From contig JARKOV010000026.1 in NCBI GenBank assembly GCA_029975965.1, positions 1 through 32,027 on the forward strand: 32,027 nucleotides of DNA. The letters are read 5' to 3'. Positions 15,086 to 23,144 of the stretch are shown here, in pieces. The notes beneath the pieces are model-generated. The model ran no database searches, was not told where the DNA came from, and saw only the letters and a program-made list of their open reading frames with translations. Position 1 is the stretch's first letter. Every line of letters begins with the position of its first letter. A program made the position numbers and the translations under genes. The DNA is from Anaerolinea sp. (GTDB taxonomy: Bacteria > Chloroflexota > Anaerolineae > Anaerolineales > Anaerolineaceae).

Positions 15086-16519
15086 TTATTTAATCAGCGG
15101 TTGCACCAGACCCATCTCTTGCAGCATCTCGAGGTTGTGCTCGAATTTGAAATCTGGCACGCCCAGGTGGATCGCCCGGTCGCGCTCAGCCTGTTCCAGC
15201 CGCAGCAAATCGGCCTGGGTGACCAGCGGCTTGTTTAAGCCTCGCAGCCGGGCGCGCACCGCCTCAACATCGGGCGGCTGGGGTGGCAGCGTGGCGAGGT
15301 AATCCAGGAGAGCCTGCGCGCCATTGGAGCCGTCTTTGCGCGCCAATCCGACGAGGCCGGTGCTGGCCTTGCGCGCCCAGCCCGAGATGAAGACATCCTC
15401 GATCACCCGTTCGCGGATGGGATCATACACCTCGTAACTCATCCCGTCTTTCGGGAAGCGAGGGTTGGGATTTTTATAGAACTCGTTGCCGTCCACCGGC
15501 AGCCCCATGCTCGAGTCGACCTGATCCCCGATGGCGAAGATGATCGTGTCCACATCCAGCGTGCGATACAGCCCCATGCCGTGCGCCACGGTGCCGCCGG
15601 AGGAGGTGCGCACCAGCATGGTTTGTTCCACTTCCAGCCCGCGCACACGTCCCTGTTCATCACCCAGGATGCGCACCGGCGATGCCAGGAATTGCATGCG
15701 GAAGCTCGGCCCAAAGCTGCCAGCCGGGACCTTTTGCAGCAAGGCGGCAATCATCTGGCGCAGCGTATCCGGGTCCTGCCCAAGATCGACCATCTGTGGG
15801 GTCACGCGCTGGATTTCCATCTGCACCGCGGGCACATCCAGGTAGCCAATGATCGCCTCGAGCTCTTTTTTATCGAACTTGACCTCGGCCGGTCCGCGCC
15901 GCGCCACGGCGATCACCTCATCCACCTTGACCACCTCGAGCAGCCAGTGGGCGATGTCCAGCATCACGTTGCCAACGCCGATCACCGCCACCCGCCGGCC
16001 AATGTCGAAGCGCATCTCGGAGTAAGGCGGCAAGCGGTTGTAGTGGTAGACGATGTCCTTGGCGTGGTAGACCCCGTTGAAGTTTTCACCCGGGATGCCC
16101 AGCCATTTGGTGCTCTGCGCGCCGACCGCGATGAGCAGCGCCCGAAAACCCAGCCCGCGCAGGTCGTCCAGGGTCAGGTCGCCGTTGAGGCCAATCACCA
16201 GGTTGCCGTAATATTCGATGCCCGGCGTGGCCAGGATCTGGCGAAATTGGGCGCGCAGGCCCTCTTTCATCTTGGTTTTGCCGGGGTAAATGCCGTATTC
16301 GGCCAGGCCGCCGGGCTTGATGTCGCGGTTGAAGAGGAACACATGCTGTCCTTGCAGCGCCAGCTCACGCGCCGCAAACAGGCCGGCCGGGCCGGCGCCG
16401 ATCACCGCTACCATCGAACTTCTTGAATTTTCACCCGCCGGTTGGGCAAACACAGGGCGAGGGTCGTGCTGTGGCGTTGAGGAGTTGTCGGCGACCAAGT
16501 TCTTCTCCAGGCGAAGCAT
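15086..16519 (-). CDS. FAD-dependent pyridine nucleotide oxidoreductase, ferredoxin-NADP reductase / GltD-like
   Basis: About 477 residues. The FAD-binding Rossmann motif is VAVIGAGPAG (near 37-46), followed by LFNRDIKPGGLAEYGIYPGK, the pattern of adrenodoxin-reductase/FprA-type ferredoxin-NADP+ reductases and of the small subunit of glutamate synthase. A second nucleotide motif VAVIGVGNVMLDIAHWL (about 175-190) and a following RRGPAEVKF are the NADPH-side marks of that group. ISGWARKASTGLVGLARKDG near the C-terminus is also typical. It probably moves electrons between NADPH and ferredoxin or a partner. The start is uncertain: 16519 gives a 35-residue lead before the flavin domain and fits the -10 box at 16545. 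16414 would start directly at the motif. Confidence 0.85.
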   Translation of the reverse strand: MLRLEKNLVADNSSTPQHDPRPVFAQPAGENSRSSMVAVIGAGPAGLFAARELALQGQHVFLFNRDIKPGGLAEYGIYPGKTKMKEGLRAQFRQILATPGIEYYGNLVIGLNGDLTLDDLRGLGFRALLIAVGAQSTKWLGIPGENFNGVYHAKDIVYHYNRLPPYSEMRFDIGRRVAVIGVGNVMLDIAHWLLEVVKVDEVIAVARRGPAEVKFDKKELEAIIGYLDVPAVQMEIQRVTPQMVDLGQDPDTLRQMIAALLQKVPAGSFGPSFRMQFLASPVRILGDEQGRVRGLEVEQTMLVRTSSGGTVAHGMGLYRTLDVDTIIFAIGDQVDSSMGLPVDGNEFYKNPNPRFPKDGMSYEVYDPIRERVIEDVFISGWARKASTGLVGLARKDGSNGAQALLDYLATLPPQPPDVEAVRARLRGLNKPLVTQADLLRLEQAERDRAIHLGVPDFKFEHNLEMLQEMGLVQPLIK

Positions 16520-16544
16520 GTGCGAAAAGGCACATAATGCGGTT

Positions 16545-16550
16545 ATTATA
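16545..16550 (-). promoter_or_regulatory. -10 box for the flavoprotein gene
   Basis: A perfect TATAAT on the minus strand, preceded by an A-rich tract (complement of 16551-16577) that could act as an UP element. No good -35 box. Predicted start near 16538, about 20 bases before the ATG at 16519. Confidence 0.5.
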
Positions 16551-16584
16551 CCCCTTTTTGTATTTTTCCCTTTTTTAAGAGTCA

Positions 16585-16593
16585 TGCTATAAC
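16585..16593 (+). promoter_or_regulatory. Extended -10 promoter of the gene at 16600, probably giving a leaderless transcript
   Basis: TGC directly followed by TATAAC makes an extended -10 element (TGnTATAAC). The usual start site seven bases downstream falls on the ATG at 16600. No Shine-Dalgarno sequence exists. It is back to back with the flavoprotein promoter. Confidence 0.55.
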
Positions 16594-16599
16594 TACTTC

Positions 16600-17346
16600 A
16601 TGGAAGAACAAGAAGCCGGTTCCCGCTTGCCCGAAAATCATCCCCCAGCGTCAACCCAACCCGCCGAGTCGCCGCCGGATACCGCCGCGAGTGGAAGTTT
16701 GCGTTCCAATGCGCTGCGCCTGCGGCGGCGGCGCCCGCAACATATCTGGAAGTTCGGCCAGGCCTTCTGGACCGTCGCCAGCCTCATTTCACTCGTCGTG
16801 AACGTGATCTTGCTGGTGGCCTTGCTTGGCCTGGGGCGCCAGCTGTTCACCCTTAAGGGCGTCATCCAGGAGCAGGTGCTGGGCGGGCTGTACAAGAACT
16901 TCATTCTCATGGACCAGGCGCACATCCAGACCACCATCCCCGTCTCCACCCAGGTGCAGGCAAAGTTCGACCTGCCCCTCAAGACCAACACGGTGGTGGT
17001 GCTGACCGAGGAGACCACCCTCGCCAATGCGCGGGTGGCCCGGCTGACCACCGGCGGCCTGTCGATCGAAAATGCCCCGGCCACCATCGTGCTGCCAGCC
17101 GGCACCCGCCTGCCGGTGGCGCTCGACCTGAGCGTGCCGGTCGACCAGATGATCCCGGTCAGCCTGGATGTCAACGTGGATATCCCGCTCAACCAGACCG
17201 AGCTTCACGAGCCGTTCGTCGGCCTGCAAGAAGTGGTGCGCCCCTACTACCGCATGCTCAGCGAGATGCCTGACTCCTGGAGTGAGATGATGTGCAGCGA
17301 CCAACCAACCGCGTTGTGCAACCTGATCTTTGGACCAACCCCGTGA
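16600..17346 (+). CDS. Single-pass membrane protein of unknown function upstream of the M16 peptidase pair
   Basis: A 248-residue protein with a polar Pro/Ser-rich cytoplasmic region, a basic patch (LRLRRRRPQ, about 40-48), one membrane helix (about 56-82) and an extracytoplasmic domain of about 165 residues. That domain is rich in beta-type segments alternating with prolines: IQTTIPVSTQVQAKFDLPL, TTGGLSIENAPATIVLP, and ALDLSVPVDQMIPVSLDVNV. A Cys pair (MMCSDQPTALC) close to the end may form a disulfide. I recognise no family. The stop overlaps the GTG start of the M16 gene (17343-17346), so it is probably made together with the peptidase pair. Confidence 0.75.
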   Translation: MEEQEAGSRLPENHPPASTQPAESPPDTAASGSLRSNALRLRRRRPQHIWKFGQAFWTVASLISLVVNVILLVALLGLGRQLFTLKGVIQEQVLGGLYKNFILMDQAHIQTTIPVSTQVQAKFDLPLKTNTVVVLTEETTLANARVARLTTGGLSIENAPATIVLPAGTRLPVALDLSVPVDQMIPVSLDVNVDIPLNQTELHEPFVGLQEVVRPYYRMLSEMPDSWSEMMCSDQPTALCNLIFGPTP

Positions 17347-18644
17347 GCGACCCCACCCTCATGACGCAGCTCCCCAACGGCCTGACGGTTCACCTGAAGG
17401 AGATTCACACCTCACCGCTGATCAGCCACTGGGTCTGGTACCGGGTGGGCTCGCGCGACGAACCGCCCGGTCTCACCGGCATTTCGCACTGGGTGGAGCA
17501 CATGCAATTTAAAGGCACCCCCCAGTTCCCTCCCACCATGCTGGACAAAGCCATCTCGCGCGAGGGCGGGCTGTGGAACGCCTTCACCTACCTGGATTGG
17601 ACCACCTACTTCGAAACATTGCCCACCGGAAAAATCGACCTCGGGCTGCGCCTGGAAGCCGACCGGATGGTCAACAGCCTTTTCGATCCCGCCGAGGTGG
17701 AATCGGAGCGCACGGTGATCCTGGCGGAGCGCGAAGGGCACGAAAATGAGCCACTCTTCCGGCTGGGCGAAGCGGTGCAAACTGCCGCCTTCCACGTGCA
17801 CCCTTACCGGCACGAGATCATCGGCGACAAAGAAGACCTGCGCAGCATGTCTCGCGACGACCTCTACGACCATTACCGCAGCCACTATGCCCCCAACAAC
17901 GCGCTGGTCACGCTGGCGGGCGATTTCGACACCGACCAGATGCTCGACCGTCTGGAAGCCCTCTACGGTGATATTCCCCCTGTGGAGCTCCCCCAGCGGG
18001 TCGCGGAGGCGCGGGTCGAGCCGCCGCTGGAAGGGGAAAAGCGGGTCGAGGTGAGCGGACCGGGGCAAACGACCTATCTGCAAATATCCTACCGCTCCCC
18101 GGCCGCCTCGCACCCCGATTTCCCGGTTTTTACCGTCATCGACAGCCTGCTGACCGGCCCTTCCAGCCTGAACATGTTCGGTGGGGGCGGAATCTCGAAC
18201 AAGACCAGCCGCCTGTACCGCACGCTGGTAGAGCACGAGCTGGCGGTTTCGATCGGCGGGGGCCTGCAGGCCACCCACGACCCGTTTATCTATGACACCG
18301 CAATCACCGTGCACCCAAGGCGCAATGTCGAAGAAGTGCTGACGGCTTACCAGGGGCAAATCAATCGCCTGCAGGACGAACCGGTCACCAGCGATGAGAT
18401 CGCGCGAGCCATCAAACAGGCTCGCGCGTTGTTTGCTTACGGCAGCGAGAACATCACCAACCAGGCCTTCTGGCTCGGTTACGCCGAGATGTTCGACCGC
18501 TACACCTGGTTCACCCAATACGTCGAAAACCTCAGCCGGGTCACCCCGCAAGACGTGATGCGCGTGGCCTGCACGTACCTGGTGCCGCACAACCGCATCA
18601 CGGGCGTCTACTTGCCGGATGGCAAGCCCGAGGAGGGGCAATGA
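17343..18644 (+). CDS. M16 family zinc peptidase, catalytic subunit
   Basis: About 433 residues, the size of one M16B subunit. The inverted zinc motif HWVEH (HxxEH, about 49-53) is intact, and a glutamate 76 residues later in ILAEREGHE is at the usual third-ligand position. M16 peptidases cut short unfolded peptides inside a closed chamber. The C-terminal half lacks the R-E-x-x-G-L-A-Y substrate-binding signature; the aligned stretch is VEHELAVSIGGG. It is therefore the catalytic half of a two-chain enzyme whose partner is the next gene. The GTG at 17343 overlaps the upstream stop as GTGA. An ATG at 17361 is a possible alternative, and an ATG at 17292 would overlap the upstream gene by 55 bases. 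Confidence 0.9.
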   Translation: MSDPTLMTQLPNGLTVHLKEIHTSPLISHWVWYRVGSRDEPPGLTGISHWVEHMQFKGTPQFPPTMLDKAISREGGLWNAFTYLDWTTYFETLPTGKIDLGLRLEADRMVNSLFDPAEVESERTVILAEREGHENEPLFRLGEAVQTAAFHVHPYRHEIIGDKEDLRSMSRDDLYDHYRSHYAPNNALVTLAGDFDTDQMLDRLEALYGDIPPVELPQRVAEARVEPPLEGEKRVEVSGPGQTTYLQISYRSPAASHPDFPVFTVIDSLLTGPSSLNMFGGGGISNKTSRLYRTLVEHELAVSIGGGLQATHDPFIYDTAITVHPRRNVEEVLTAYQGQINRLQDEPVTSDEIARAIKQARALFAYGSENITNQAFWLGYAEMFDRYTWFTQYVENLSRVTPQDVMRVACTYLVPHNRITGVYLPDGKPEEGQ

Positions 18645-19936
18645 GCCTGAGCGAAACGCTGCACCTCAAGTCGTTGCCCGGGCCTGAAGACACCACCCGC
18701 ATCACGCTGTCGAATGGAGTCACCCTGCTGACGCGCAGCAACTTCGACAGCCCGTCCGTGGTGGTCAGCGGCTACCTGCCCGGCGGCAGCCTGTTCGATC
18801 CGCGCGAAAAACTGGGCCTCGCCCACTACACGGCGCTGGCGTTGATGCGTGGAACGCAGAATCGCAGCTTCCAGGAAATTTTTGACTCCCTCGAATCGGT
18901 CGGGGCGTCGCTTGGTTTTGGCGCCAGCGTGCACAACGTCAGCTTTGGCGGGCGAGCGCTGGTCGAAGACCTGCCGCTCTTGCTCCGCCTGATCGCCGAA
19001 GCGCTGCGCTGCCCGACCTTCCCAGCCGAGCACATTGAGCGCCTGCGCGCGCAATTGATCACCGGCCTTTCGATCCGCGACGAAGACACCTCCGACCGCG
19101 CCGAAATGGCCTTCGAGGAGCTGATCTTTCCCGCGCATCCCTACGGGTTGCCGGCGGATGGCTACAAAGAGACCATCGAGCGCATCACCCGCGAGGACCT
19201 GGTCGATTTCCATGCGCGCTGCTACGGGCCGCGCGAGCTGGTGATCGTCGTGGTGGGCGCGGTCGAAGCCGGTCAGGCCGTCGCGCAGGTTGAAAAAGCC
19301 CTGGGCGATTGGCGCAACCCCGCGCAAATCGATGCCCCGCCTTTGCCAGGTTTCAGACCCCTGCAGGCGAAGGTCCGCAAGCACATTGCTGTCGCCGGCA
19401 AAGTGCAGTCGGACCTGGTGATGGGCAGCCTGGGGCCGCGGCGGGGCTCGCCTGACTACATGGCGGCCTCGTTGGGCAACAACATCCTCGGTCAGTTCGG
19501 CATGATGGGGCGCATCGGCAACGCGGTGCGCGAGCAAGAGGGCCTGGCGTACCAGGCCAGCACCAGTCTGAACGGCTGGATCCAGGCCGGCACCTGGGAG
19601 ATCTCCGCCGGGGTCAACCCGGCCAACCTGCAGCGCGCTATCGACTTGATCTACCAGGAAGTGCGCCGCTATCTTTCCGAGCCGGTCTTGCCCGAAGAGC
19701 TGCAAGACAGCCAGGCCAACTACGTCGGGCGGCTGCCACTATCGCTCGAGTCCAACGCGGGCGTGGCCAACGCCCTGCTCAACCTGGAGCGCTTCGATCT
19801 GGGCCTCGATTATTACCGCCGCTACCCCGCCCTGGTGGAAAGCGTCACCCCGGAGCAAATCCTCGAAGTGTCGCGCCGCTATCTGGATGTTGACCATTTT
19901 GCGGTCGTCAGCGCCGGTCCTCCGCTGGTGGAATGA
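18641..19936 (+). CDS. M16 family peptidase, non-catalytic partner subunit
   Basis: A 431-residue M16 protein. The zinc motif is lost: the aligned stretch is HYTAL (62-66), keeping the first His but not the Glu or second His. The substrate-binding R/Y pair is kept in VREQEGLAYQ (R297, Y304). This split, with the zinc in one chain and the R/Y pair in the other, is the known plan of heterodimeric M16B peptidases. The start overlaps the upstream stop as ATGA (18641-18644) and has GAGGAGG just before it, so equal production of both subunits is likely. The 3' end is followed by a compound hairpin and a T-run. Confidence 0.9.
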   Translation: MSLSETLHLKSLPGPEDTTRITLSNGVTLLTRSNFDSPSVVVSGYLPGGSLFDPREKLGLAHYTALALMRGTQNRSFQEIFDSLESVGASLGFGASVHNVSFGGRALVEDLPLLLRLIAEALRCPTFPAEHIERLRAQLITGLSIRDEDTSDRAEMAFEELIFPAHPYGLPADGYKETIERITREDLVDFHARCYGPRELVIVVVGAVEAGQAVAQVEKALGDWRNPAQIDAPPLPGFRPLQAKVRKHIAVAGKVQSDLVMGSLGPRRGSPDYMAASLGNNILGQFGMMGRIGNAVREQEGLAYQASTSLNGWIQAGTWEISAGVNPANLQRAIDLIYQEVRRYLSEPVLPEELQDSQANYVGRLPLSLESNAGVANALLNLERFDLGLDYYRRYPALVESVTPEQILEVSRRYLDVDHFAVVSAGPPLVE

Positions 19937-19939
19937 CCA

Positions 19940-19995
19940 ACGGGAACGCATGGCAGGCAAGGCGCATCCACCGCCTGCAAAGCTCCCCGTTTTTT
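19940..19995 (+). terminator. Compound terminator of the M16 operon, overlapping the acpS promoter
   Basis: Outer ACGGG/CCCGT (19940-19944 with 19986-19990) and inner GCAGGC/GCCTGC (19953-19958 with 19973-19978) are separated by an internal loop, then six Ts (19990-19995). It begins four bases after the stop. The internal loop makes it less certain than the S1 terminator. Confidence 0.5.
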
Positions 19996-20003
19996 GTTAG
20001 AAT
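19995..20003 (+). promoter_or_regulatory. Extended -10 promoter of acpS, probably giving a leaderless or near-leaderless transcript
   Basis: TGT directly before TAGAAT gives an extended -10 element. A start site about seven bases downstream would be at 20010, three bases before the ATG at 20013. No Shine-Dalgarno sequence is present. It overlaps the end of the M16 terminator T-run. Confidence 0.55.
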
Positions 20004-20012
20004 CAAGTCACC

Positions 20013-20399
20013 ATGATTCTCCGTTCTGGGGTCGATATCGTCGAAATTCAACGCCTCGAAGAGGTCAACCCGGCCATTCGCAGGCGCTTCATCGAGCGCG
20101 TCTTCACCGAAGCCGAGGTTGAGCTGGCACGCGGCTCGTACCCCAGCCTGGCCGGTCGTTTCGCCGCCAAGGAGGCCGTCTCGAAAGCGTTGGGCACCGG
20201 CATCGGCTACGTGAGCTGGCGCGAGATCGAGATTCTGCGCGGGCTGGCCGGCGAGCCGCTGCTGGTGCTGCACGGCCGGGCGCAACAGGTCGCCGAACGG
20301 CTCCGCCTGCGCACCTGGACGGTGAGCATCAGCCACGGGCGGGCCTACGCCGTCGCCACCGCCGTGGCGCTGGGCGAAGAGGATGGCGCCGGGCGATGA
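20013..20399 (+). CDS. acpS: Holo-[acyl-carrier-protein] synthase
   Basis: A 128-residue enzyme of the usual AcpS length. It moves the 4'-phosphopantetheine group from CoA to a serine of acyl carrier protein, needed for fatty acid synthesis. The two signatures are GVDIVEIQR (D8 binds Mg2+) and RFAAKEAVSKALGTG (E54 binds Mg2+, K53 and K58 near CoA). SISHGRAYAVA near the C-terminus completes the fold; the protein acts as a trimer in the cytoplasm. The start is preceded by an extended -10 box rather than a ribosome-binding site. Its stop overlaps the metallophosphoesterase start as ATGA (20396-20399). Confidence 0.95.
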   Translation: MILRSGVDIVEIQRLEEVNPAIRRRFIERVFTEAEVELARGSYPSLAGRFAAKEAVSKALGTGIGYVSWREIEILRGLAGEPLLVLHGRAQQVAERLRLRTWTVSISHGRAYAVATAVALGEEDGAGR

Positions 20400-21049
20400 A
20401 GATCCTGGCCGTGTCCGATCACGAGCTGCCCAACCTGTACAACGCTTCGATTGTCGAACGGTTTGGCGATGTGGACCTGGTGATCGGTTGCGGCGACATG
20501 GGCCACTATTACCTCGAATACATCCTCAGCATGCTCAACAAGCCGTTGTACTACGTCAACGGCAACCACGCACCTGCCATCCAATACGGCACGGGCGGGC
20601 CGCGCTCGCATCCCTGGGGCGGGATCAACCTGCACCGGCGGACGATGCGCGACCCCGCGACCGGCCTGTTGCTGGCCGGCATCGAAGGGTCGATCCTGTA
20701 CAACAACGGCCCCCAGCAGTATTCCCAATCCGAGATGTGGCAACACGTCTATCACCTGGTGCCGCGCCTGCTGTTCAACCGCGTCCGCTACGGCCGCTAC
20801 CTGGACATCTTCGTCACCCACGCGCCGCCCTGGAAGATCAACGATGCCGAAGACCTGCCCCACCGCGGCATCAAGGCCTTCGTGTGGCTGATCCAAACCT
20901 TTAAACCGGCTTACCACCTGCACGGTCACGTCCACCTGTATCGCCAGGATGCCCCGCGCGCGGTGGAGGTCGGGCCAACGCAGGTGGTCAACACCTGCGG
21001 CTACCAGATCATCGAGATGCAAGTATGGCAACCGAAACCGTTCCGGTGA
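20396..21049 (+). CDS. Calcineurin-like metallophosphoesterase
   Basis: A 217-residue cytoplasmic protein with the metallophosphoesterase motif series: VSD (D8), GCGDMGH (D34), VNGNHA, VTHAPPW, and LHGHVHLY. These bind two metal ions and cut phosphomonoesters or phosphodiesters; the substrate is not evident. Two departures from the general pattern: the first motif is D-H-E rather than D-x-H, and the third is G-N-H-A rather than G-N-H-D/E. Both resemble a subgroup starting S-D-x-x-x-x-x-L-Y. The gene overlaps acpS by four bases and the nitroreductase gene by 25, so the three form one unit. Confidence 0.88.
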   Translation: MKILAVSDHELPNLYNASIVERFGDVDLVIGCGDMGHYYLEYILSMLNKPLYYVNGNHAPAIQYGTGGPRSHPWGGINLHRRTMRDPATGLLLAGIEGSILYNNGPQQYSQSEMWQHVYHLVPRLLFNRVRYGRYLDIFVTHAPPWKINDAEDLPHRGIKAFVWLIQTFKPAYHLHGHVHLYRQDAPRAVEVGPTQVVNTCGYQIIEMQVWQPKPFR

Positions 21050-21948
21050 AAACGGGCCGCGCCTCCGGCGCCGCCGATGTCCTCATCGACTACGCAACCT
21101 GCAACGGTTGCGGACTGTGTGTCAAGGTATGCAAGGGAGCGCCCCTCTACATGCAGGACGGGCTCCCACAGGTCGACCAGTCGCGCCTGTTCGGATGCAT
21201 CGCCTGTGGGCACTGCGCGGCCATCTGCCCCAGCGGCAGCATCGTCATTGCGGGACGCGACATGTCCGCCGAGGACTTGCTCAAGCTGCCGGCCATCGAC
21301 CAGCGCGCTGCTTATGCCCCGCTGTACAACCTGATGCTGGCCCGGCGCAGCGCGCGGGAATTTCTGCCGCGCGAGGTCGAGCCGCAGCTCGTCGAACAGA
21401 TCCTCGCCGCCGCATCCACCGCGCCAATGGGAGTGCCGCCCTCCGACGTGGGCGTGCTGGTCTTCGCCGGGCGCGAGAAAGTAGACCGGCTGCGCACCGA
21501 GCTGACCGCCGTGCTGCGCACCTGGCAAAAATGGCTGACCCCCTTCACCCTGGCCATGATGCGCCCCTTCGTGAGCGCCGCCAGCTTCGAGATGTTCCAG
21601 GGATTCATCGTTCCGGCGGTCCAGGCGTACATCGAGAAAGCCGACGAAGGCGTCGACTGGTTCTTCTACCAGGCGCCCCTGGCGATTTATTTTTACGGCA
21701 GCGCCTACAGCGACCCGGCCGATCCGGTCATCGCCGCCACCCAGGCCATGCTGGCAGGGGAGTCGCTCGGGCTGGGCACGTGCATGCTGGGCTTCCCCGG
21801 CTACATCTTCAAATACGATTCCTCCGCCCGCGCCCGTTACCGGCTGCCCAAAGGGATGCAGCCAGGGATCATGTTGATTTTCGGTTACCCCAGGCTGCAC
21901 TTCCACCGCGCGATCCGCCGCCGTTTTGCCCGCCTGGAGTACGCCTGA
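21025..21948 (+). CDS. Nitroreductase-family protein with an N-terminal 2[4Fe-4S] ferredoxin domain
   Basis: A 307-residue fusion. Residues 20-75 form a bacterial ferredoxin with two cluster motifs, CNGCGLCVKVC (C26, C29, C32, C36) and CIACGHCAAIC (C58, C61, C64, C68). Residues from about 100 form an FMN-binding nitroreductase domain beginning LMLARRSAREF, with STAPMGVPPS and a C-terminal AGESLGLGTCMLG then YPR. It probably passes electrons from the clusters to the flavin to reduce an unknown acceptor, in an anaerobic setting. The start ATG lies 25 bases inside the metallophosphoesterase gene. The 18-base gap to the convergent GH5 gene has no terminator that I can see. Confidence 0.9.
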   Translation: MATETVPVKTGRASGAADVLIDYATCNGCGLCVKVCKGAPLYMQDGLPQVDQSRLFGCIACGHCAAICPSGSIVIAGRDMSAEDLLKLPAIDQRAAYAPLYNLMLARRSAREFLPREVEPQLVEQILAAASTAPMGVPPSDVGVLVFAGREKVDRLRTELTAVLRTWQKWLTPFTLAMMRPFVSAASFEMFQGFIVPAVQAYIEKADEGVDWFFYQAPLAIYFYGSAYSDPADPVIAATQAMLAGESLGLGTCMLGFPGYIFKYDSSARARYRLPKGMQPGIMLIFGYPRLHFHRAIRRRFARLEYA

Positions 21949-21966
21949 GGCGTTTGACCTCTTCCG

Positions 21967-23007
21967 CTATTTCCCGCTGACGATGCGCACCAGCTCTTCG
22001 CTCTCGACCGAGCCATCGTAGCGGACGAGAGCGAAATTCATCTCTTTGTATGACCAGACCGCGCGCCCGATGCCGTACTGGTTCAGCAGCCCGCAGAAAT
22101 CGCGGTGCCAGTTCAGGCGGCTCGCCAGCGGCGCGTGGTCGATTGCCCCAAATTCGCCGCAATACAGCGGCAGCCCGGTCTGTTGCAGAAAATCCAGCGC
22201 GGGCTGCAGGAAATAGCGCATCAGGTCCATGTCCATGCGCTTGCCGCGGTGGGCGGCAAACGCGTCGCGGTGCTCGGGGTGCGTTTCCAGGAAAGCCTCC
22301 AGCCCGATCAGCTCGCCGGGGTAATCGGTCACGGCGTTATAGGCGCTGAGGAAATCGACCCAGTGCGCTCGCTGGTGGGTAAAGGGAAACGGCTCGTAAA
22401 AGTGGAACGTATAAACAATGTGGGCATCATCCACCCGCTCGATCTCCTTGAGCGTCCAGGCGGAGTTGTAATGGTTCCCGCCGATCATGATCCAGCGCTG
22501 CGCATCCACCGCACGGATGCGCTGCACCGCGCGCTTCGCCAGACGATTCCACGGGTCGCTGCTGGGCAGGACCACCTCGTTCATCAGCTCGAGAACCAGA
22601 CCCGGCTGGCGGACGCCCTGGTAGCGGCGAGCGATCGCCTCCCACAGCGCCAGGAAGCGCTCCTGCGCCTGGGCGTCGTCGAAGAGCGTGTTGCGATCGA
22701 GGGTGGAGAAGCTGAACCCCGGCGCGTGGTGCAGGTCGAGGACCAGGTTAAGCCCGGCCTTGCGGCACCACTCGATGCACGAGTCGATGTAGGCAAAGCC
22801 GCTTTCCTTATAGACCAGGGGCTGGGCGTCGTCCTCCAGCACCGGGTAATCGACCGGCAGGCGCACGTGGTCCATGCCCCAACTTGCGATGCGCTGGATA
22901 TCGGGCTCCAGGATAAAACGCTGGAAGTGCTCGTGCCCGTTCTGCCCGTACTGCGAGATCCAGCCGCCCAGGTTGACGCCGACTTGAAAGCCTGTGAATG
23001 TGTTCAT
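21967..23007 (-). CDS. Glycoside hydrolase family 5-type cellulase/mannanase-like protein
   Basis: A 346-residue TIM-barrel glycosidase. The two catalytic glutamates are visible: acid/base E144 in ELMNEV and nucleophile E285 in CGEFGA. Further GH5 marks are VNLGGW near the start, HVRLPVDY (Arg after strand 2), LVLDLHHAPG, and TFHFYEP (H202, Y204). GH5 enzymes cut beta-1,4-glucans, mannans, xyloglucan and related chains with retention. There is no signal peptide, so it should act on oligosaccharides in the cytoplasm. AAGGAG precedes the ATG by six bases. A 14-base tandem repeat occupies the region just upstream. Subfamily and substrate cannot be told by eye. Confidence 0.88.
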   Translation of the reverse strand: MNTFTGFQVGVNLGGWISQYGQNGHEHFQRFILEPDIQRIASWGMDHVRLPVDYPVLEDDAQPLVYKESGFAYIDSCIEWCRKAGLNLVLDLHHAPGFSFSTLDRNTLFDDAQAQERFLALWEAIARRYQGVRQPGLVLELMNEVVLPSSDPWNRLAKRAVQRIRAVDAQRWIMIGGNHYNSAWTLKEIERVDDAHIVYTFHFYEPFPFTHQRAHWVDFLSAYNAVTDYPGELIGLEAFLETHPEHRDAFAAHRGKRMDMDLMRYFLQPALDFLQQTGLPLYCGEFGAIDHAPLASRLNWHRDFCGLLNQYGIGRAVWSYKEMNFALVRYDGSVESEELVRIVSGK

Positions 23008-23020
23008 GGAACTCCTTGTG

Positions 23021-23062
23021 ATTGAAGATTGTAGATTGAAGAATGTAGATCGAAGATTTCAG
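23021..23062. repeat. Three imperfect copies of a 14-bp tandem repeat in the GH5 5' region
   Basis: Units 23021-23034 (ATTGAAGATTGTAG), 23035-23048 (ATTGAAGAATGTAG) and 23049-23062 (ATCGAAGATTTCAG) differ at only one to four positions, with a partial fourth copy after them. They are AT-rich against a GC-rich background and lie 14 to 55 bases upstream of the GH5 start. On the minus strand they include TACAAT and TACATT, possible -10 boxes without a clear -35. Confidence 0.7.
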
Positions 23063-23144
23063 GTTGAATTTGCCGCAAACCATCCACCAGCACCGACGAT
23101 CGTTTGCCGAAGCCTGACCTCTGCGCCCGGGTCGCCGGCCTTTT

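Noticed and set aside
23021..23062. CRISPR-like array
   Set aside because: The 14-bp units are directly adjacent without spacers and there are no cas genes, so it is a simple tandem repeat.
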